From assembly GCA_016870195.1 (NCBI GenBank), contig VGCC01000001.1:124001-188000 (forward strand): 64,000 nucleotides of DNA. Direction: 5' to 3'. The notes beneath the pieces were generated by a model that saw nothing but the letters and a program-made list of their open reading frames with translations, made no database searches and was not told where the DNA came from. The position numbers were made by a program, and so were the translations under genes. The stretch is from Actinomycetota bacterium (GTDB lineage: Bacteria; Actinomycetota; Actinomycetes; S36-B12). Positions 1 to 8,087 of this stretch are shown one piece after another. Position 1 is the first letter of the stretch. Each line of letters begins with the position of its first letter.

Positions 1-58
1 TCACGGGAACTCCGTGGGAACCGAAAAGTTGCTTTGCCTGGTACTCGTACAGGTCCAA
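1..58 (-). CDS. sucC: Succinate-CoA ligase (ADP-forming) subunit beta, N-terminal fragment
   Basis: Only the first 19 codons are in the window; the gene runs off the left edge. The translation, read from a TTG start at 58, is MDLYEYQAKQLFGSHGVPV, which matches the very conserved start of the ATP-grasp beta subunit of succinyl-CoA synthetase (TCA cycle, succinyl-CoA to succinate with nucleotide phosphorylation). An AGGAG ribosome site lies about six bases upstream, supporting TTG as the start. The gene follows the mutase small-subunit gene on the same strand after 39 bases, so product (succinyl-CoA, if the mutase acts on methylmalonyl-CoA) and consumer would be co-expressed. The fragment is short, but the motif is distinctive. 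Confidence 0.85.
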   Translation of the reverse strand, partial: MDLYEYQAKQLFGSHGVPV

Positions 59-97
59 CGTCGCTCCTCGTGATGTTGTCGCGCGCCCGCGGTAAGC

Positions 98-499
98 CTA
101 GGAGGCGGCGGGAACTCGTTCGCGCACCCAGTCGACGACGTCGTGCGTGGGTGTCCCCGGCGTGAAAATCCTGGCTACGCCGAGCGCTTCGAGTTTCGGG
201 ATGTCGTCGTCGGGGATGATGCCGCCACCGAAAACGACGATGTCTGTGGCATCACGCGCAGCGAGCAACTCCATGACCTCAGCGAAGAGCGTCATGTGCG
301 CACCCGACAGGATCGACATCCCGATGAAGTCCGCATCCTCTTGAATCGCTGCGTCGACGATCTGCGCGGGAGTCTGATGGAGCCCGGTGTAGACAACTTC
401 GAACCCGGCATCTCGGAGCGCGCGGGCGATGACCTTCGCACCCCGGTCGTGTCCATCGAGACCGGGTTTCGCGACCACGATCCTCACCGGCGCACCCAT
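98..499 (-). CDS. Acyl-CoA mutase small subunit, cobalamin-binding (methylmalonyl-CoA mutase C-terminal type)
   Basis: This 133-residue protein is a stand-alone B12-binding domain. Near residues 11-20 it has [10 protein letters not shown], the DxHxxG motif whose His ligates cobalt. MSILSGAH near 61-68 and GGGIIP near 91-96 complete the SxL and GG signature. The start is ATG at 499, preceded six bases upstream by GGAGG; the longer open frame upstream is not coding. Small subunits of this size pair with a separate catalytic subunit in isobutyryl-, hydroxyisobutyryl- and archaeal methylmalonyl-type mutases. The only partner seen here is the large subunit at 5052-6542, about 4.6 kb away in another operon. 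Actual pairing is inferred. Confidence 0.9.
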   Translation of the reverse strand: MGAPVRIVVAKPGLDGHDRGAKVIARALRDAGFEVVYTGLHQTPAQIVDAAIQEDADFIGMSILSGAHMTLFAEVMELLAARDATDIVVFGGGIIPDDDIPKLEALGVARIFTPGTPTHDVVDWVRERVPAAS

Positions 500-565
500 C
501 AAACCTCCTGACAACGAGCCTACCTTCCGGATGTGACCGGACTGTGGCGACCGTCGAAAGAACAC

Positions 566-571
566 TAGAGT
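566..571 (+). promoter_or_regulatory. Possible -10 element for a leaderless AraC-gene transcript
   Basis: TAGAGT fits the actinobacterial TANNNT -10 pattern and ends six bases before the GTG start at 578, so transcription would begin at or next to the start codon. No clear -35 hexamer is visible at the right distance, and no ribosome site precedes the GTG, which is consistent with leaderless translation. This is an inference from spacing. Confidence 0.35.
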
Positions 572-577
572 GCACAC

Positions 578-1531
578 GTGGGAGGCATCGGGGAGACCCC
601 CGCCTGGACCTGGGTGCGCACGCCGCGGCGTGCGACGCTGCGCGATGAAGTAGCCGAGCACACCACCCCCCACGAAGTCACCCAACGCGCGGACCGACTC
701 GACGGAACCGTCGGTGTCCTCGCCCTGCCCGAATCCCGCATGGTCTTCGTCCAATACGGGGGCCGTGTCGAGGTCGAGGCACCGCCTACCGGCGATCGGA
801 TCGTCGCCACCGTTCCCCTCGGACCCATGGGTGTGCGCTACACAGATGGTCGGCCCGAGACCCGCGATACGCAGACCGTTGTCCTCGGACAGGAATGCAG
901 CACTCTGATGGACCCCGATCCGCACGCGGGCGCACTCGTGATCTCGAGTGATCCGATCCGGATCAAGGAACACGCGCAGACCGTGTGGGGCCCCGACGCG
1001 GGCCTCGATCCGGATCCGGAGGCGATCACCTCGCCGCGCGCGGTGGAACGCGCGTGCCGACAGATCTGGACCGTCACCTCCACCCTCCCCGCGAATACAC
1101 CTGCCGCGGTCATTGCATCGCTCGCCCACGCCCTCGACGACATGCTGATGAGTGCCCTCGTCCTGGCGTGGTCACCCTCGCGTCACGTCCCGACGCCGCG
1201 TGGTCGGGTTGCGCACGTCCTCGACTGGCTGCGGTGCAATCACGGGATCTCGGTCACGGTGTCGGATATCGCGCGCGCGGCGGGTCTCAGCGTGCGCCAA
1301 CTGCAACAGTCCGTCCACGACGAGTTGGGCATGACACCCATGAGACTTCTGCGGGACGTGCGCCTTATGGACGCACACCATCGACTGCGAGCCGCCGGGC
1401 CCCAGACCGCAACGGTGGCCTCCGTCGCACACGAGAGCGGTTTCGCCCACCTCGGGCGATTCTCGGTGATGTATCGCGAGCGATTCGGAGAGAGTCCGTC
1501 CGTGACCCTGATGCGAGATGTCGCCTCATGA
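578..1531 (+). CDS. AraC-family transcriptional regulator
   Basis: This is a 317-residue protein. The N-terminal half (about 20-190) resembles the AraC-binding-like sensor domain. The C-terminal 100 residues carry the two helix-turn-helix motifs of the AraC/XylS family: [20 protein letters not shown] near 225-245, then [17 protein letters not shown] followed by YRERFGESP near the end. GTG at 578 is the first start after an in-frame stop at 566-568. The stop overlaps the next gene's ATG by four bases, so it is co-translated with two flavoprotein genes. AraC proteins with this sensor often activate aromatic or alkane catabolic operons. The target here is unknown; the adjacent flavoprotein genes are the first candidates. 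Confidence 0.9.
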   Translation: MGGIGETPAWTWVRTPRRATLRDEVAEHTTPHEVTQRADRLDGTVGVLALPESRMVFVQYGGRVEVEAPPTGDRIVATVPLGPMGVRYTDGRPETRDTQTVVLGQECSTLMDPDPHAGALVISSDPIRIKEHAQTVWGPDAGLDPDPEAITSPRAVERACRQIWTVTSTLPANTPAAVIASLAHALDDMLMSALVLAWSPSRHVPTPRGRVAHVLDWLRCNHGISVTVSDIARAAGLSVRQLQQSVHDELGMTPMRLLRDVRLMDAHHRLRAAGPQTATVASVAHESGFAHLGRFSVMYRERFGESPSVTLMRDVAS

Positions 1532-2142
1532 CGAACGTCGCGGTCATCTACTACTCCGCCACCGGCAACATCGCAGCCATGGCACACGCCCTGGGCGAGG
1601 GAGCACGCGAGACCGGAGCGGAGGTTCGCATTCACCGGGTTGCCGAGAATGCACCAGCAGAGGCAATCGATGCGAATCCGCGGTGGCGGGCCTTCCTCGA
1701 TATGAATCAGGATGACCCGGCAACACTGGATGATCTCGCGTGGGCCGATGCGATCGCTCTCGGCTCCCCCACTCGCTTCGGTGCGGCAGCGGCGCAGTTG
1801 AAGTCCTTCCTCGACACCACCGGGGGGTTGTGGGCCACGGGAGTGTTGGCGGGGAAGGTGTGCACCGCGTTCACCAGTTCCTCAACGGCCCACGGGGGCC
1901 TTGAATCGACGATTCTGGCGATCAACAATCACTTCTACCACTGGGGATCCCTTGTGATGCCGCTCGGCTATCACGATCCACACGTGATGAAGCGGTCCGG
2001 TAATCCCTACGGCGCGTCCTTCGTCTCCCGTAGTGGCGCCGCACCGGACGACGAGGCACTCATGGCAGCCCAGATCCAAGGACGGCAACTGGCAATCGTG
2101 GCGTCTGAGTTGTCCCGGGGCCGCGACCAAGGAGGTTCGTGA
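1528..2142 (+). CDS. Flavodoxin-like NAD(P)H:quinone oxidoreductase (WrbA-related)
   Basis: This 204-residue protein has a flavodoxin fold. The N-terminal phosphate-binding loop is YYSATGNIAAMA (about 8-19). The WrbA-type segments SPTRFGAAAAQLKSFLD and FTSSSTAHGGLE follow in the usual order. WrbA proteins are FMN-dependent two-electron quinone reductases that limit semiquinone formation. ATG at 1528 overlaps the AraC stop (ATGA), and the stop at 2140-2142 overlaps the next start, giving a tightly coupled three-gene unit. In an aromatic-catabolic block it may detoxify quinones or keep flavin enzymes reduced; that role is inferred. Confidence 0.85.
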   Translation: MTNVAVIYYSATGNIAAMAHALGEGARETGAEVRIHRVAENAPAEAIDANPRWRAFLDMNQDDPATLDDLAWADAIALGSPTRFGAAAAQLKSFLDTTGGLWATGVLAGKVCTAFTSSSTAHGGLESTILAINNHFYHWGSLVMPLGYHDPHVMKRSGNPYGASFVSRSGAAPDDEALMAAQIQGRQLAIVASELSRGRDQGGS

Positions 2143-2720
2143 TGAACGAGATCCGAATCCTTGCCATCGGAGGGAGCACGCGCCCCAACTCCTCAAGCGA
2201 GAAGGCCCTGCGCATCGCGGCGGACGCCGCACGCGAGGCGGGCGCCACAGTGACCGTGATCACGAGCCGGGATCTGAATCTGCCGATCTACGATACGGAG
2301 TCCCAGGACCGAGATCCAAAAGCTGTTGCACTCATCGACGCGGTGCGATCCGCGCACGGGATCATCGTGTGCAGTCCGGGGTACCACGGCGGAATCAGCG
2401 GCATGATGAAGAACGCGCTCGACTACATCGAGGATCTGGGTCGAGAGGATCCGCCCTATCTCCACGGCCGCGCGGTCGGATGCATCGCGGTCGCCTACGG
2501 CTGGCAGGCGACCGTCTCGACACTCCACCAACTCCGTCAGGTCGCCCACGCACTGCGCGGGTGGCCTACGCCTTTGGGGGGAACCATCAACGCCTCGGTG
2601 ACCGAATTCGCCGACGACGGTTCACTGTCCGACGAGTCTGCGCACGAGCAACTCCGCACCATTGGCACCCAGGTCGTCGAATTCGCCCGAATGCGAGCCG
2701 TGCACGATGCGGCCCAGTGA
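2142..2720 (+). CDS. NADPH-dependent FMN reductase family protein
   Basis: This 192-residue protein begins MNEIRILAIGGSTRPNSSSE, the signature of the NADPH-dependent FMN reductase family (flavodoxin-like fold), followed by LPIYD near residue 48 and SPGYHGGISGMMKNALDYI near 78-96. These segments form the FMN-binding loops of ChrR/ArsH/SsuE-like reductases. ATG at 2142 is preferred over the adjacent GTG at 2139 because GGAGG lies six bases before it. It overlaps the flavodoxin stop by one base. It probably supplies reduced FMN or reduces quinoid compounds. The LLM monooxygenase at 21160-22260 is one possible flavin client, but that gene has its own reductase. Confidence 0.85.
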   Translation: MNEIRILAIGGSTRPNSSSEKALRIAADAAREAGATVTVITSRDLNLPIYDTESQDRDPKAVALIDAVRSAHGIIVCSPGYHGGISGMMKNALDYIEDLGREDPPYLHGRAVGCIAVAYGWQATVSTLHQLRQVAHALRGWPTPLGGTINASVTEFADDGSLSDESAHEQLRTIGTQVVEFARMRAVHDAAQ

Positions 2721-2738
2721 TCAGGACCCTGGACTCCC

Positions 2739-3617
2739 ATGAACGAGCGCGAGATCAGCGCCTTCGACGGGGAACCAGCAGACATCGCGGTGCGCGCGAC
2801 ACGTCCGCAGTCGCTCCTGATCACGGTGTACGGGGCCTACAGCCGATCCCTGGGTGGATGGTTCACCGTCAGCACCATCCTGCGGCTACTCGGCGACATG
2901 GGGATCGAGGATCCCGCCGTGCGCAGCGCTCTCTCCCGCTTCAAGCGGCGCGGAATCCTTGTTGCGGACAAGCGCGCGGGTGTGGCCGGATACGCACTCA
3001 GCCCCACCTCTCGACGGACCTTCGACGTCGGTGATGCCCGCGTCCTCGAACGTAGGGAACTCCCCCGCGACGAAGGCTGGGTGCTCGCCGCCTTCTCGAT
3101 TCCCGAAAGTGCGCGCGATCTGCGGTATCGACTCCGATCGCGTTTGGCCAAGGTCGGGTTCGCGCAGGTCACCGGTGGCCTCTGGATCGCTCCCCGTGCG
3201 CTGGAAGCAGATGTACGCAACGTGGCCGAAGCGTTACGTGTTACCGACTTCGTCGATGTCTTCCGCGCCGAGCACGTAGCGTTCCGACCGACCCCCGAGG
3301 CAATCCGAGAGTGGTGGGACCTTGACGGCATCGCGCAGCATTACACGGAGTTCGTCCGGGAGTACTCGCCCCTTCGATCGGAATATTCAGGAGTCCGGGG
3401 GCGTGTGGATGGAACACGGGCCTTCGTGGACTACACGCGGGTTCTCACCTCGTGGCGCATGCTGCCCTACATCGACCCTGGCCTCCCCATGTCCTACCTC
3501 CCCCGGGACTGGGCGGGTCAGCCGGCGACCGAGTTGTTCTTCTGGTTCCACGATCACCTCGCCGAGGCGGCGCAGCAGCACGTCGTGGACCTCTGCGAAG
3601 AGCAGCATCCCGGGTGA
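2739..3617 (+). CDS. PaaX-family transcriptional regulator
   Basis: This 292-residue protein matches PaaX family architecture: an N-terminal winged helix (about 22-90, with GGWFTVSTILRLLGDMGI and AVRSALSRFKRRGIL), a central domain around WVLAAFSIPESARDLRYRLR and GFAQVTGGLWIAP, and the C-terminal PaaX domain ending in a His/Glu-rich helix. PaaX of Escherichia coli is a repressor that senses phenylacetyl-CoA. Related regulators control CoA-dependent aromatic pathways. The gene follows the FMN reductase by 18 bases on the same strand. It is the best candidate in the window to read a CoA-thioester inducer and act on the 24-bp motif shared by two catabolic promoters. That link is inference. Confidence 0.85.
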   Translation: MNEREISAFDGEPADIAVRATRPQSLLITVYGAYSRSLGGWFTVSTILRLLGDMGIEDPAVRSALSRFKRRGILVADKRAGVAGYALSPTSRRTFDVGDARVLERRELPRDEGWVLAAFSIPESARDLRYRLRSRLAKVGFAQVTGGLWIAPRALEADVRNVAEALRVTDFVDVFRAEHVAFRPTPEAIREWWDLDGIAQHYTEFVREYSPLRSEYSGVRGRVDGTRAFVDYTRVLTSWRMLPYIDPGLPMSYLPRDWAGQPATELFFWFHDHLAEAAQQHVVDLCEEQHPG

Positions 3618-3639
3618 TCCTGATCACCTCGCGGACACT

Positions 3640-3666
3640 TTGCGATCGTCAGAGAAGGCGTAGGGT
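3640..3666 (+). promoter_or_regulatory. Possible leaderless promoter for malic enzyme gene
   Basis: TTGCGA at 3640-3645 and TAGGGT at 3661-3666 resemble -35 and -10 hexamers, with a short 15-base spacer. The -10 ends six bases before the GTG start at 3673, the distance expected for a leaderless transcript. No ribosome site is seen before that GTG. Confidence 0.4.
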
Positions 3667-3672
3667 GCTCAC

Positions 3673-5055
3673 GTGACCAGTCGACCCGGCTACAACAACA
3701 TCATTCGGCTCACCGCCACGCCCGAGGCCCACGCGTCCGGCGCGATCGTGACCGCTGTCACCGGGACCGGAGCGGTGATCACCGCCCTCGACCTCGTCGA
3801 CCCGGGTCACGAGACAGTGAAGCTCGACCTCAGTTGCATCGTGCGCGACTCCGACCACGTGCGCGACCTGCGTGACGTCCTCGAGGCCATCGATGGTGTG
3901 ACCGTGGACAAGATCAGTGACTCCACCTTCTTGATCCATCTCGGCGGGAAGATTGGTGTCAGCCTCAAGGCTCCGTTGCGCAATCGAGCAGACCTCGCCC
4001 GTGCCTACACCCCGGGTGTTGCGCGGGTGTGCATGGCGATCCACGAGAACCCCGCCGACGCGCGCAACTTGACCATCAAGCGCAACAGCGTTGCGGTCGT
4101 CACGGACGGATCCGCGGTCCTGGGCCTGGGCAACATCGGGCCGGAGGCCGCGATGCCCGTCATGGAAGGCAAGGCCGCCCTGTTCAAGCGCTTCGCCGAC
4201 GTCGACGCGTGGCCGATCTGCCTCGATACCCAGGATGTTGACGAGATCGTGCGCACCGTGGAGGTGATCGCCCCCGGCTTCGGTGGCATCAACCTCGAAG
4301 ACATCGCTGCTCCCCGCTGCTTCGAGGTGGAGCGTCGCCTCCGCGAGAAGTTGAACATCCCGGTCTTCCACGACGACCAGCACGGCACCGCCGTGGTGGT
4401 GCTCGCGGCACTCGAGAACTCCTTGCGCCTAGTCCACAAGGAGATGTCCAACCTGCGCGTGGTCATGGTGGGTGCTGGTGCGGCCGGTGCCGCAGTGGCG
4501 CGACTCCTGCTCGGGGCGGGAATCAAGGACATCGTGATGTTCGACTCCCGCGGCGCGGTCCACACCGGCCGCGACGACCTCGACCCGGATCGCGCCCAAC
4601 TCGCGCGGGACACCAATCCGCACGGTCACACCGGCTCGATATCCGACGCCATGGTCGGGGCGGATGTCTTCATCGGGCTTTCCCAGCCCAATGTCATCAC
4701 CACCGAGGACGTGGCCGCAATGGCACCCGACGCCATCGTCTTCGCGCTGGCGAACCCGGATCCGGAAATCGATCCGGTCGAGGCGGCGCGGTACGCGAAG
4801 GTCGTCGCGACCGGACGTAGCGATTACCCGAACCAGATCAACAACGTGCTCGCATTCCCCGGGATCTTCCGCGGAATGCTCGATGCCAACGCGCACAAGA
4901 TTACCGACGACATGCTCGTCGCGGCGGCGCGTGCGATCGCCTCAGTGGTCAGTGATGAGGCACTGTCCACCGTATACATCGTGCCAAGCGTGTTCGACCC
5001 GGCAGTGGCTCCCGCCGTCGCGGACGCGGTGGCACGCAACGTGCGCCGCGGCTAG
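3673..5055 (+). CDS. NAD(P)-dependent malic enzyme with N-terminal ACT domain
   Basis: This 460-residue malic enzyme oxidatively decarboxylates malate to pyruvate. Residues about 10-90 form an ACT-like regulatory domain (IIRLTATPEAHASGAIV, ending in FLIHLGGKIGVSLK). The catalytic part follows with AYTPGVARVC, TDGSAVLGLGNIGPEAAMPV, the metal-binding FGGINLEDIAAPRCFEVE and FHDDQHGTAVVVLA. The Rossmann segment VVMVGAGAAGAAVARLLL follows. Length and domain order fit the short bacterial type without a phosphotransacetylase tail. The GTG start is chosen from the first ACT residues and the nearby -10 element. Its stop overlaps that of the mutase large subunit, tail to tail. It may move C4 acids derived from succinyl-CoA into pyruvate. 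Confidence 0.93.
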   Translation: MTSRPGYNNIIRLTATPEAHASGAIVTAVTGTGAVITALDLVDPGHETVKLDLSCIVRDSDHVRDLRDVLEAIDGVTVDKISDSTFLIHLGGKIGVSLKAPLRNRADLARAYTPGVARVCMAIHENPADARNLTIKRNSVAVVTDGSAVLGLGNIGPEAAMPVMEGKAALFKRFADVDAWPICLDTQDVDEIVRTVEVIAPGFGGINLEDIAAPRCFEVERRLREKLNIPVFHDDQHGTAVVVLAALENSLRLVHKEMSNLRVVMVGAGAAGAAVARLLLGAGIKDIVMFDSRGAVHTGRDDLDPDRAQLARDTNPHGHTGSISDAMVGADVFIGLSQPNVITTEDVAAMAPDAIVFALANPDPEIDPVEAARYAKVVATGRSDYPNQINNVLAFPGIFRGMLDANAHKITDDMLVAAARAIASVVSDEALSTVYIVPSVFDPAVAPAVADAVARNVRRG

Positions 5056-6542
5056 AACGTGCCCGACGGCTTCCAGGTTCCGTACACGCCACGTAGCACA
5101 TCCGCGATCTCCCCGACCGTCGCATAGGCACGGACAGCGTTGACGCACGCCGGCACGACGTTGTCTCCTCCCGTCGCCGCCTCACGCACTTCCTCGAGGC
5201 CTCGGTCCACCGCTGCCTGGTCCCGTGACGCCCGGACTCGCTCCACGTCGCGCACCTGGGAACGCTCGCTCTCCGGGTCGATCCCGAAAACCTCGAAGGA
5301 GACCGGATCAGTGACGAACCGGTTGACTCCCACCACGGGCTTGTCACCCGAGTCGACGGCCAATGCCTGTTCGTAGGCACTATCGGAAAGCGCGGTGGCG
5401 AAGTAACCGGACTCGATGCACGCGAGGGCCCCGCCCTTCTGCTCGATGCGATGCATCTCGTCGAGGATGTCCCGCTCGAGTTGGTCCGTGAGTGCCTCGA
5501 GCACGTAACTGCCTCCGAGCGGGTCCACGAGTCCCGTGACACCGGTTTCGAACGCCACGATCTGCTGCGTCCGCAGGGCGAGGGTCGCCGCGGACTCGGT
5601 GGGGACACCGAGCGCCTCGTCGAAGGCGCACACGTGCATGGTCTGCACGCCGCCCAAGGCTGCCGCCATGGCCTCGATCGAGGTGCGCACGACATTGTTC
5701 AGCGGCTGCTGCGCCGTCAAGGACGAGCCCGCCGTGAAGACGAAGATCCGTAGCTGCTCTGAACGCGGGTCCTTCGCCGCGTACGTGTCACGCATCAACC
5801 GTGCCCACACCCGGCGTGCAGCCCGGAACTTGGCTACCTCCGGCATGAAGTCCATGTTGCTCGACAGGAAGGTGAACAGGGTCGGTGCCACATCGTCGAC
5901 GGTGAGGCCGCGGGCGATCGCTGCGTCGAGGTACGCCCGTGCGTTGGCGAACGTGAAGGCGATCTCCTGCACGGCACTGGATCCCGATTCCCGGATGTGG
6001 TATCCGCTCATCGCAAGGGACACCCACCTGGGGATGCGGCGCGCGACGTGCTCGATCACGTCCACCGAAAGAGTGAGGCCGGCGGGTGCGGGGAAGATCT
6101 GCGTCCCGCGGGCGAAGTACTCCTTGAGGACGTCGTTTTGGATGAACATGCCGAAGACGTTGGGGTCCACCCCGCGCTTCTCGGCCAGGGCTTCGAAGAG
6201 CGCGGCCCAGATGTAGCCGATCGAGTTCGCCGTGGTGCGCACCTGGGTGATGCGCTCCAACTCGATCCCGTCCATCAGCACCTCGATGTCGGCCAGACTG
6301 TCGATGGCTACACCGACTTTGCCGACTTCACCGCGGGCACGTGGATTGTCGGAGTCGAGTCCCATCTGGGTGGGGAGATCAAGGGCGACACTGAATCCGG
6401 TGAGGCCCTGGGCGAGGAGCGCCTTGAAGCGGGCGTTTGTCTCGGCCGCGGTACCGAATCCGGCGTACTGCCCCATCGTCCAGACACCCGGATCGGCGGA
6501 GATACCGCGGGTGTAGGGGAACTCCCCCGGTTGCTCGGTCAT
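5052..6542 (-). CDS. Acyl-CoA mutase large (catalytic) subunit, methylmalonyl-CoA mutase family
   Basis: This 496-residue TIM-barrel subunit lacks the B12 domain, so it must pair with a small subunit (candidate at 98-499). Segments QYAGFGTAAETN, DLPTQMGLDSDNPR, IQNDVLKEYFARGT, MSGYHIRESG and SSLTAQQPLNNVVRT are family hallmarks. By spacing against Propionibacterium methylmalonyl-CoA mutase, Y26, Q135, R145 and H182 match the substrate-site Tyr89, Gln197, Arg207 and His244. The Thr195 position is Phe (F133), and the Arg87 position is Gly (G24). The pocket is therefore related but not identical, and the substrate is uncertain. ATG at 6542 overlaps the upstream ligase stop by four bases. It is the last gene of a five-gene operon starting at 11298. 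Confidence 0.9.
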   Translation of the reverse strand: MTEQPGEFPYTRGISADPGVWTMGQYAGFGTAAETNARFKALLAQGLTGFSVALDLPTQMGLDSDNPRARGEVGKVGVAIDSLADIEVLMDGIELERITQVRTTANSIGYIWAALFEALAEKRGVDPNVFGMFIQNDVLKEYFARGTQIFPAPAGLTLSVDVIEHVARRIPRWVSLAMSGYHIRESGSSAVQEIAFTFANARAYLDAAIARGLTVDDVAPTLFTFLSSNMDFMPEVAKFRAARRVWARLMRDTYAAKDPRSEQLRIFVFTAGSSLTAQQPLNNVVRTSIEAMAAALGGVQTMHVCAFDEALGVPTESAATLALRTQQIVAFETGVTGLVDPLGGSYVLEALTDQLERDILDEMHRIEQKGGALACIESGYFATALSDSAYEQALAVDSGDKPVVGVNRFVTDPVSFEVFGIDPESERSQVRDVERVRASRDQAAVDRGLEEVREAATGGDNVVPACVNAVRAYATVGEIADVLRGVYGTWKPSGTF

Positions 6543-8086
6543 CCCTGTGCCTCCGCATTGAGTTGCTCGCGCAGGACCTTCTTAGCGATCTTGCCGGTGG
6601 AGTTCAGCGGGAACTCGTCCACGATCCGGATGTCCTTCGGCTTCTTGTAGGAGGCCATGGTGGCGCGGCAGTGCTCGAGCACATGCTCCGGGGTCACCGT
6701 TGCGCCGGGGAGAACGGTGAGGAGCGCCGTGACGTGCTGACCCCAATCGGGATCCTCGACACCCACCACCGCCACCTCGTGGACGCCAGGCACCGCTGCA
6801 ATGCAGTCCTCGATCTCGCGCGGATAGATGTTGTACCCGCCCGAGATGATCATGTCGCCCTTGCGATCGACGAGGAACAACCGCTCATCGGCGTCCACCC
6901 GCCCCAGGTCACCCGTGTACAACCAACCGTCGCGCACAGCCTTCGTGACCGTGGGATCTTCGGCGGCCTGCCCGTAGTACCCGCGCATGACGTGGTCGCC
7001 CCGGGTGATGACCTCTCCGATCTCCCCGATGGGGACGTCGACGCCGTTCTCGTCGACGATGCGAATCTCCACGCCATTACACGGGATGCCGGCGCTGGTC
7101 AGGACGTGCTCATCGCCGGCGATACCGCGCGCGTGATCCTCGGGCCCCAGCACGGTCACCGGCGGAATAGCCTCCACTAAGCCGTAGTACTGCGCCATGT
7201 TCGACGTGATGCGCTCGAAGCACTGACGGATTTGCTCAGGCGGCATGGGGGCACCCGCGTAGCCCAGCATCTCCAGCCCTGCCATCCGCTCACGCGAGAT
7301 GTCCGGAAGGGCCAACAGTCGCGCGACCATCGTGGGCACCATGGCCGTGCCCGTAGCACCACGGTTCTCCACAGCATCCACGACAGCCTCGGCATCGAAG
7401 GACGGATGCACAATCTGGGTGGAGCCGAAGGTGAAGCAGGGCAGGACGAACAAGCCGCTCGTGTGCGTGACGGGCCCCGCGTGCAACCAGCGCGTGCGCT
7501 CGTCGGGGAGTTTCCCGAAGAAATCGGTGATCATGTTGTGCAGGCTCGCCATGCGGTTCCGATGGGTGCGGATCGCCCCCTTGGGTCGACCGGTGGTGCC
7601 GCTCGAGTAGTTCAGGGAGACGAGGGCATCCGGGTCGACCGAGAGAAGCAACGGCTCCCCCGATTGCTCGGCGAGGAATCCCTCGTACGGAGTCGCGTCG
7701 GCGTCACCGTTGATCACGATCACGTGTTCCACCAACTCGCGAACCCCCGCAGCGTCATCCCAGAACTTGGCGCCGAGGATCAGCGCTCGTGGGGTGCAAT
7801 CCGTGGCGATGCGCACCCAGTCCGTCGGGTGCAGGCGATAGTTCAGTGCGACACGACAGAGTCCCGCAGTGCTGATGCCGAGGTCGGTCTCAATGTAGGT
7901 GTTCTGGTTCGACTGCAGGTCGAGCACCCGGTCACCGGTCTCCAGACCGAGGTTGCGCAAGGCCCGGGCGAGCTGCATGACGCGTGCCCCGGTGCGCCCG
8001 AAGGTGCTCTCTCCCTCCGGTCCGATCAGGGCGATGCGATCGCGGTACCTCGTCATCGACCGCGATACCACACGTCCTACGTCCAT
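6539..8086 (-). CDS. AMP-dependent acyl/aryl-CoA ligase
   Basis: This 515-residue member of the adenylate-forming family activates a carboxylic acid to its CoA thioester through an acyl-AMP. Visible motifs are the P-loop YSSGTTGRPKGAIRTHRN (about 170-187), YGLVEAIPPVT in the A5 region, GWLYTGDLGRVD with the adenylate-binding Asp, KGDMIISGGYNIYPREIED, and the C-terminal catalytic Lys in PLNSTGKIAKKVLR. The start is ATG at 8086, eight bases after a strong AGGAGGA site; the 18 codons upstream are not needed. One base separates it from the preceding synthetase gene, and it overlaps the mutase gene by four. Context suggests a carboxylate related to the ring pathway or mutase substrate, but specificity cannot be read from motifs. 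Confidence 0.9.
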   Translation of the reverse strand: MDVGRVVSRSMTRYRDRIALIGPEGESTFGRTGARVMQLARALRNLGLETGDRVLDLQSNQNTYIETDLGISTAGLCRVALNYRLHPTDWVRIATDCTPRALILGAKFWDDAAGVRELVEHVIVINGDADATPYEGFLAEQSGEPLLLSVDPDALVSLNYSSGTTGRPKGAIRTHRNRMASLHNMITDFFGKLPDERTRWLHAGPVTHTSGLFVLPCFTFGSTQIVHPSFDAEAVVDAVENRGATGTAMVPTMVARLLALPDISRERMAGLEMLGYAGAPMPPEQIRQCFERITSNMAQYYGLVEAIPPVTVLGPEDHARGIAGDEHVLTSAGIPCNGVEIRIVDENGVDVPIGEIGEVITRGDHVMRGYYGQAAEDPTVTKAVRDGWLYTGDLGRVDADERLFLVDRKGDMIISGGYNIYPREIEDCIAAVPGVHEVAVVGVEDPDWGQHVTALLTVLPGATVTPEHVLEHCRATMASYKKPKDIRIVDEFPLNSTGKIAKKVLREQLNAEAQG

Positions 8087-8087
8087 G

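Noticed and set aside
500-1129. Long open frame extending the mutase small subunit to 343 residues
   Set aside because: The extension lies antisense to the AraC gene, has no family similarity, and the ATG at 499 has a strong ribosome site.
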